NCBI GenBank assembly: GCA_947488905.1
Contig: CANLBJ010000004.1
Coordinates: 202,101-266,100, forward strand
Direction of reading: 5' to 3'
Source of the DNA: Ulvibacter algarum
GTDB lineage: Bacteria; Bacteroidota; Bacteroidia; Flavobacteriales; Flavobacteriaceae
DNA: 64,000 bases
Positions within the stretch are counted from its first letter, which is position 1. Each line of letters starts with the position of its first letter. The translations under genes were made by a program, and so were the position numbers. Positions 60,554 to 64,000 of the stretch are shown here, piece by piece. Below the pieces are notes generated by a model. That model saw only the letters and a program-made list of their open reading frames with translations, was not told where the DNA came from and searched no databases.

Positions 60554-61630
60554 ATGAAACCAGTTTACTCCCACTTAAAGCCGAAACTACAAGGTCTAGC
60601 AGCAACATTAACTGTCTTACTTCTAGCCTCTTGCGGAACATACAACAATACTACTCAAATGGAAGACGGCATCTATAGTAGTGAATCTTCTATAGAAACG
60701 CCTACAGAAGTTGAAGAAGCTGTTTCAGAAAACAAAAACAATTATTACCAGCAATACTTTAAAACAAAAGTTCAAAATCTAGAAGAACTTCCAGAAGAAA
60801 ATGTTGTTTTTACAGATATAGATGCATACTCAACGTATGAAACTATGGATGAAGAAGGATATATACTTGAACAAGATTATGATGAACGTTATGGTGCTTG
60901 GGGAGAGAACGAAACAGATGTAACTATTAATGTTTACAACAACGGTTGGGGTAATTATAATTATTGGAATTATGGTTACTATAATTATTGGGGTTATAAC
61001 AATTATTATTTCAGACCAGGTTGGGCAACTGTAGGATTTGGCTGGGGAGGCTGGGGTTCTTGGTACGGAGGCTATGGTGGTTATTATGGCTACAATCCTT
61101 ATTGGGGATACGGTGGTGGTTACTACGGAAATCCTTACTGCTACAACAATCCTTATAATAATGGAAGGTATTACGGTAACTCATATGCTTATCAAGGTAG
61201 AAGATCTGTTGATAGAGGAAGATCTAACTATGATTACTCTACAAGAAGAAGCTCTTATGATCGTAATTCTTTAACAGGCAGAAGAGACAATAACGTTGCA
61301 AGAAGAACTAGCAACAGCAGGAACAGCACTTATTCGCGTAATAGTTCTACTAGACCTACCACAACTAGACCTAGCAATTCTAGAACGAGACCAACTACAA
61401 CAAGACCAAGCAACTCTAGAACGAGACCGAGTACTACAAGGCCGAGCACTACTAGAACAAGACCTAGCAGCACTAGAACTAATCCTTCTAGCTCAAGACC
61501 AAAAACACAAACATCTAGACCCTCTAGCAACTCTGGAAGTAAGGCCAGAAGCAGCTCCTCTTCTTCAAGATCAAGCGGATCTACAAGATCTGGATCAAGT
61601 AGTTCATCATCTAGACGTGGTGGAAAATAA
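60554..61630 (+). CDS. Low-complexity Gly/Tyr- and Ser/Arg/Thr-rich lipoprotein
   Basis: The 358-residue protein has a lipoprotein signal (VLLLASC, Cys27). An acidic region of about 70 residues follows, with a TDVTINVYNN strand. A Gly/Tyr/Trp/Asn-rich segment spans about 130-215. The tail has repeated RPTTTRPSNSRT units near 263-310 and ends in Ser/Arg-rich sequence. It should sit in the outer membrane or periplasm. No enzyme domain is visible. The gene stands 18 bp before an OmpP1/FadL-like porin gene and probably forms an operon with it. Function is unknown. Confidence 0.75.
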   Translation: MKPVYSHLKPKLQGLAATLTVLLLASCGTYNNTTQMEDGIYSSESSIETPTEVEEAVSENKNNYYQQYFKTKVQNLEELPEENVVFTDIDAYSTYETMDEEGYILEQDYDERYGAWGENETDVTINVYNNGWGNYNYWNYGYYNYWGYNNYYFRPGWATVGFGWGGWGSWYGGYGGYYGYNPYWGYGGGYYGNPYCYNNPYNNGRYYGNSYAYQGRRSVDRGRSNYDYSTRRSSYDRNSLTGRRDNNVARRTSNSRNSTYSRNSSTRPTTTRPSNSRTRPTTTRPSNSRTRPSTTRPSTTRTRPSSTRTNPSSSRPKTQTSRPSSNSGSKARSSSSSSRSSGSTRSGSSSSSSRRGGK

Positions 61631-61648
61631 AATTAAGCACAAATAATT

Positions 61649-63160
61649 ATGAAAAAGAATATTTTATTACTCACGGCCTTAATGGCTGTAGGGATATCTT
61701 TTGCCCAAAATCTCCAAGATGTAGTTAGATCTAGCTCAGATGAACCTATTGGTACTGCAAGATATTTAGCTATGAGCGGTGCGTTCACAGCACTCGGAGG
61801 AGACCTCACATCTATTGGGATCAACCCAGCTAGTAGTGCAGTTTTTTTATCAAGTAGCGGAACAATTACCTTAGGGGTATTAGACAATGTAAACAATAGC
61901 AACTACGGAAATAGTCAAGCTCGGGGTATTGACACTGATATTGCACTAAATCAAGCTGGTGGGGTTTTTGTATTTAACCAACCTAATGAAAATTCTAAAT
62001 GGAAGAAATTTACGTTAGGCTTAAACTACGACAACACCAACAACTATGATAGCTATATAGTTGGAAAAGGTACTAGTAATACATCCATATCTAATTTTTT
62101 CTTAAACGAAGCACAAGGAATCCCATTAGAATTACTACAGCTACAAGATGGTGAGACCATAGCAAGCTTATATTCATTTTTAGGTGAAACAGAAGGTGTA
62201 TCTGCACAAAACGCTCTTTTAGGCTATCAAGGTTTTTTAATAAATGCAGCAGAAGAGACACCAGAAAACTCAGTGTACACAAACGCCGTTAATGGATCTA
62301 GCTTTGATCAAGAATACGCTAAAGAGACAGCAGGTTATAGTGGTAAATACACCTTAAATGTTGGTGCTCAATATACAGACAACTTATACTTCGGTGTTAA
62401 CTTAAACACGCACACCTTAGAGTATAGAGAACGAAAAACATTTTTAGAAAATAACAATACTCCTAATTCAAACACAGCCTTTGTATTGTTTGAAGAAGAG
62501 TTAATATCATTAGGTAGCGGATTCTCTGCACAAGTAGGAGCTATTGCAAAAATAAAAAACAACATAAGAGTTGGCTTAAGCTACGAAACACCTACTTGGT
62601 ATGAAATATCTGAAGAAACCACACAATTTCTGCGCACTGCATCTGGCAATTCAGAAAGAGATATTCGCTTAGACCCCAGAGTCATAAACGTATTTCAAAC
62701 ACATAAATTAAAAACTCCAGGAAAACTTCAACTTGGCGCAGCATATATATTTGGTAAAAAAGGACTTATTAGTTTAGATTATTCTGTAAAAGATTATTCA
62801 AATAATACTTTAAGAATATCAAATAATAAAACTGCCTTCCAATCACTTAATTCTGAAATATCAAATGAATTAACAACTGCTTCTTCTATAAAAATAGGTG
62901 GAGAATACAGGCACAAAAAGATGAGCTTTAGAGCAGGCGCTAGACTAGAAGAAAGTCCTTATAAAGACAAAGACACACTAGACGATCTTAATGGCTATTC
63001 TTTAGGTTTTGGTTATAATTTCGGGAATTACACATTTGACTTAGGGTATTCATTTGCAGAACAATCAGGGTCACAAACTATTTACAATGGCTTATCAAAC
63101 GGCTTTAATACTGAAAGCAAGCAGAATAACTTTATACTATCTGTAGGCTTCAATTTATAA
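61649..63160 (+). CDS. OmpP1/FadL-family outer-membrane beta-barrel protein
   Basis: The 503-residue protein has a signal peptide (MKKNILLLTALMAVGISFAQ) and the family opening RYLAMSGAFTALGGDLTSIGINPASSAVF. Many amphipathic strands follow, with the last ones ending NNFILSVGFNL. Members transport hydrophobic compounds across the outer membrane; some Bacteroidota copies are annotated as hemin receptors. The substrate here is unknown. It is followed by a strong terminator. Confidence 0.85.
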   Translation: MKKNILLLTALMAVGISFAQNLQDVVRSSSDEPIGTARYLAMSGAFTALGGDLTSIGINPASSAVFLSSSGTITLGVLDNVNNSNYGNSQARGIDTDIALNQAGGVFVFNQPNENSKWKKFTLGLNYDNTNNYDSYIVGKGTSNTSISNFFLNEAQGIPLELLQLQDGETIASLYSFLGETEGVSAQNALLGYQGFLINAAEETPENSVYTNAVNGSSFDQEYAKETAGYSGKYTLNVGAQYTDNLYFGVNLNTHTLEYRERKTFLENNNTPNSNTAFVLFEEELISLGSGFSAQVGAIAKIKNNIRVGLSYETPTWYEISEETTQFLRTASGNSERDIRLDPRVINVFQTHKLKTPGKLQLGAAYIFGKKGLISLDYSVKDYSNNTLRISNNKTAFQSLNSEISNELTTASSIKIGGEYRHKKMSFRAGARLEESPYKDKDTLDDLNGYSLGFGYNFGNYTFDLGYSFAEQSGSQTIYNGLSNGFNTESKQNNFILSVGFNL

Positions 63161-63183
63161 GACAAGCCTTATTCTTAGGCAAA

Positions 63184-63228
63184 AAAAACGCCATACATTT
63201 CATTTTTAATGAAATGTATGGCGTTTTT
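63184..63228. terminator. Strong bidirectional intrinsic terminator
   Basis: A perfect 21-bp stem (63184-63204 with 63208-63228) surrounds a 3-base loop TTT. The stem core is CGCCATACATTTCAT, and it starts with A5 and ends with T5. It separates the convergent porin and type IX cargo genes. Confidence 0.93.
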
Positions 63229-63250
63229 GTATAACTTAAATTTAGTTTTT

Positions 63251-64000
63251 TTATCGCTTTAAAGTAAAGTGACTTCTAAATTCTTTTCTCACATCGTCTT
63301 CAGTATATTCTATCAAGAACCAGTAATCACTAGACGGCAACGGATTGCCATTATAAGTACCATCCCATCCATTACTTAATGGGCTTAGTTGTTTTAATAA
63401 TTTACCGTATCTGTCAAAGATATAAATATTAGCGGTAGGGTCAAAACTCTCAATAGATTCTATCTTCCAAGTATCATTGTAGTTATCATTGTTTGGCGTA
63501 AAGAAACGATCGTAGTCTATCACACCAAACTTAAAGGTTACTTCTCCACAACCATTAACATCTCTTATCGTAAACATACGAGAACCTGCTTCTACGTCTG
63601 TAAAGATATTACTTTCTTGGAAAGGTCCTTCATCCATACTGTACTCGTAAGTTCCTATTCCTTCTGTAAGTATCTCAACGGTGTTACTACCTGAGAAAGC
63701 TCCGTCTACAAGTCTTGCACTATAGTTAATAGGTGGTGCAGACAATGTAACTGTTGTCATTGCTGTCGCACTACATCCTGTTGCTATCTCTGTTGCTGTA
63801 ATCTCGTAAACACCTCCTGCTACTGCAGTAACCGTATTTCCTATCTCTCCTTCTAATACAGCTCCATCTAGGGTCCACTCAAACACAAATAAATCTTCAT
63901 CTAAGTCTATTCCAAAAGTAGGTGGACTTTCTTCTCCTGTGTCTTCGTCAATTGGGTTTCCATTCTCATCTACACATAGTCTAAATGTTTCTGGTAAATC
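63251..64000 (-). CDS. C-terminal part of a secreted protein with type IX secretion (gliding motility-associated) C-terminal domain, partial
   Basis: The frame is open from the right window edge to TAA at 63251, about 249 residues. Upstream parts look like PKD/Ig-like adhesin repeats (VYEITATEIATGCSATAMTTVTLS and YEYSMDEGPFQESN). The end is a type B sorting domain: FFTPNNDNYNDTW, IYIFDRYGKLLKQL, GWDGTYNGNPLPSSDYWF and a final FRSHFTLKR. This directs export through the type IX system. The N-terminus lies outside the window, so the function of the whole protein cannot be told. Confidence 0.9.
   Translation of the reverse strand, partial: DLPETFRLCVDENGNPIDEDTGEESPPTFGIDLDEDLFVFEWTLDGAVLEGEIGNTVTAVAGGVYEITATEIATGCSATAMTTVTLSAPPINYSARLVDGAFSGSNTVEILTEGIGTYEYSMDEGPFQESNIFTDVEAGSRMFTIRDVNGCGEVTFKFGVIDYDRFFTPNNDNYNDTWKIESIESFDPTANIYIFDRYGKLLKQLSPLSNGWDGTYNGNPLPSSDYWFLIEYTEDDVRKEFRSHFTLKR

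Noticed and set aside
61330..61530. Minus-strand open frame rich in Leu/Val/Gly inside the lipoprotein gene
   Set aside because: It is the antisense shadow of the Arg/Ser/Thr repeat region; the plus-strand protein has a signal peptide and sensible context.

Overview
The window looks like chromosome from a member of the Flavobacteriaceae (Bacteroidota). The sequence is AT-rich. It has the Bacteroidota promoter signature (TTG, about 19-20 bp, then TAnnTTTG) upstream of a tRNA-Glu gene and a cysteine-synthase-type gene. It encodes a gliding-motility/type IX secretion C-terminal domain, a PorV/PorQ-family protein, an eukaryote/archaeal-type short ProRS and a LolC/E-type permease. A genus such as Dokdonia or a close relative is a guess from general resemblance, not a result.

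Layout. Positions 1-909 hold the end of a probable carboxymuconolactone-decarboxylase-family gene and lptB. Positions 1055-8347 are a first glycosylation block: two GT-B enzymes, an FdtA-like ketoisomerase, three GT2 enzymes and a GT-C membrane protein. Positions 8382-15173 hold a subtilase, a frameshifted lipoprotein gene, a cysteine-synthase-type enzyme, a LolC/E permease, a NamZ/DUF1343 lipoprotein and a cysteine-cluster protein. Positions 15418-18803 are a short sugar operon (GNAT/FemAB-like, DegT aminotransferase, Wzx-like flippase). At 18834-19579 two near-identical 177-bp repeat blocks flank a GIY-YIG nuclease gene. Then come pssA, a PorV-like gene and a DUF4105 gene. Positions 22931-55799 are one very large surface-polysaccharide locus, almost all on the minus strand.

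The large locus encodes a polyprenyl-phosphate sugar transferase, an O-antigen ligase/polymerase-like protein and many GT2 and GT4 enzymes. It also has a nonulosonic (sialic-like) acid module (NeuA, NeuC, NeuB and a hexapeptide acyltransferase), WecB, a GT14 gene in reverse orientation, a Wzt/Wzm ABC exporter, a WbpP/TviC-like epimerase with a WbpO/TviB-like dehydrogenase, and Wzc and Wza. Machinery for both ABC-dependent and Wzx/Wzy-type assembly is therefore present. Activated sugars predicted from the window are a CMP-nonulosonate, UDP-ManNAc, a UDP-HexNAc uronate, and a dTDP-3-acetamido-3,6-dideoxyhexose whose early enzymes (RmlA/RmlB) are not here.

Positions 55911-64000 return to housekeeping genes: Uup-type ABC-F, CoaD, S20, tRNA-Glu, ProS, a Gly/Tyr-rich lipoprotein with an OmpP1/FadL-like porin, and the C-terminal part of a secreted type IX cargo protein.

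The less ordinary signals are these. A 10-mer, CTTCGGAAAT, occurs 13 times where about 0.1-0.2 would be expected. A REP-like palindrome family is built around a GIY-YIG gene. A lipoprotein gene is put out of frame by an A8 run. An unusually large share of genes appear to start with TTG or GTG. All functions come from reading motifs and context; no database search was possible.
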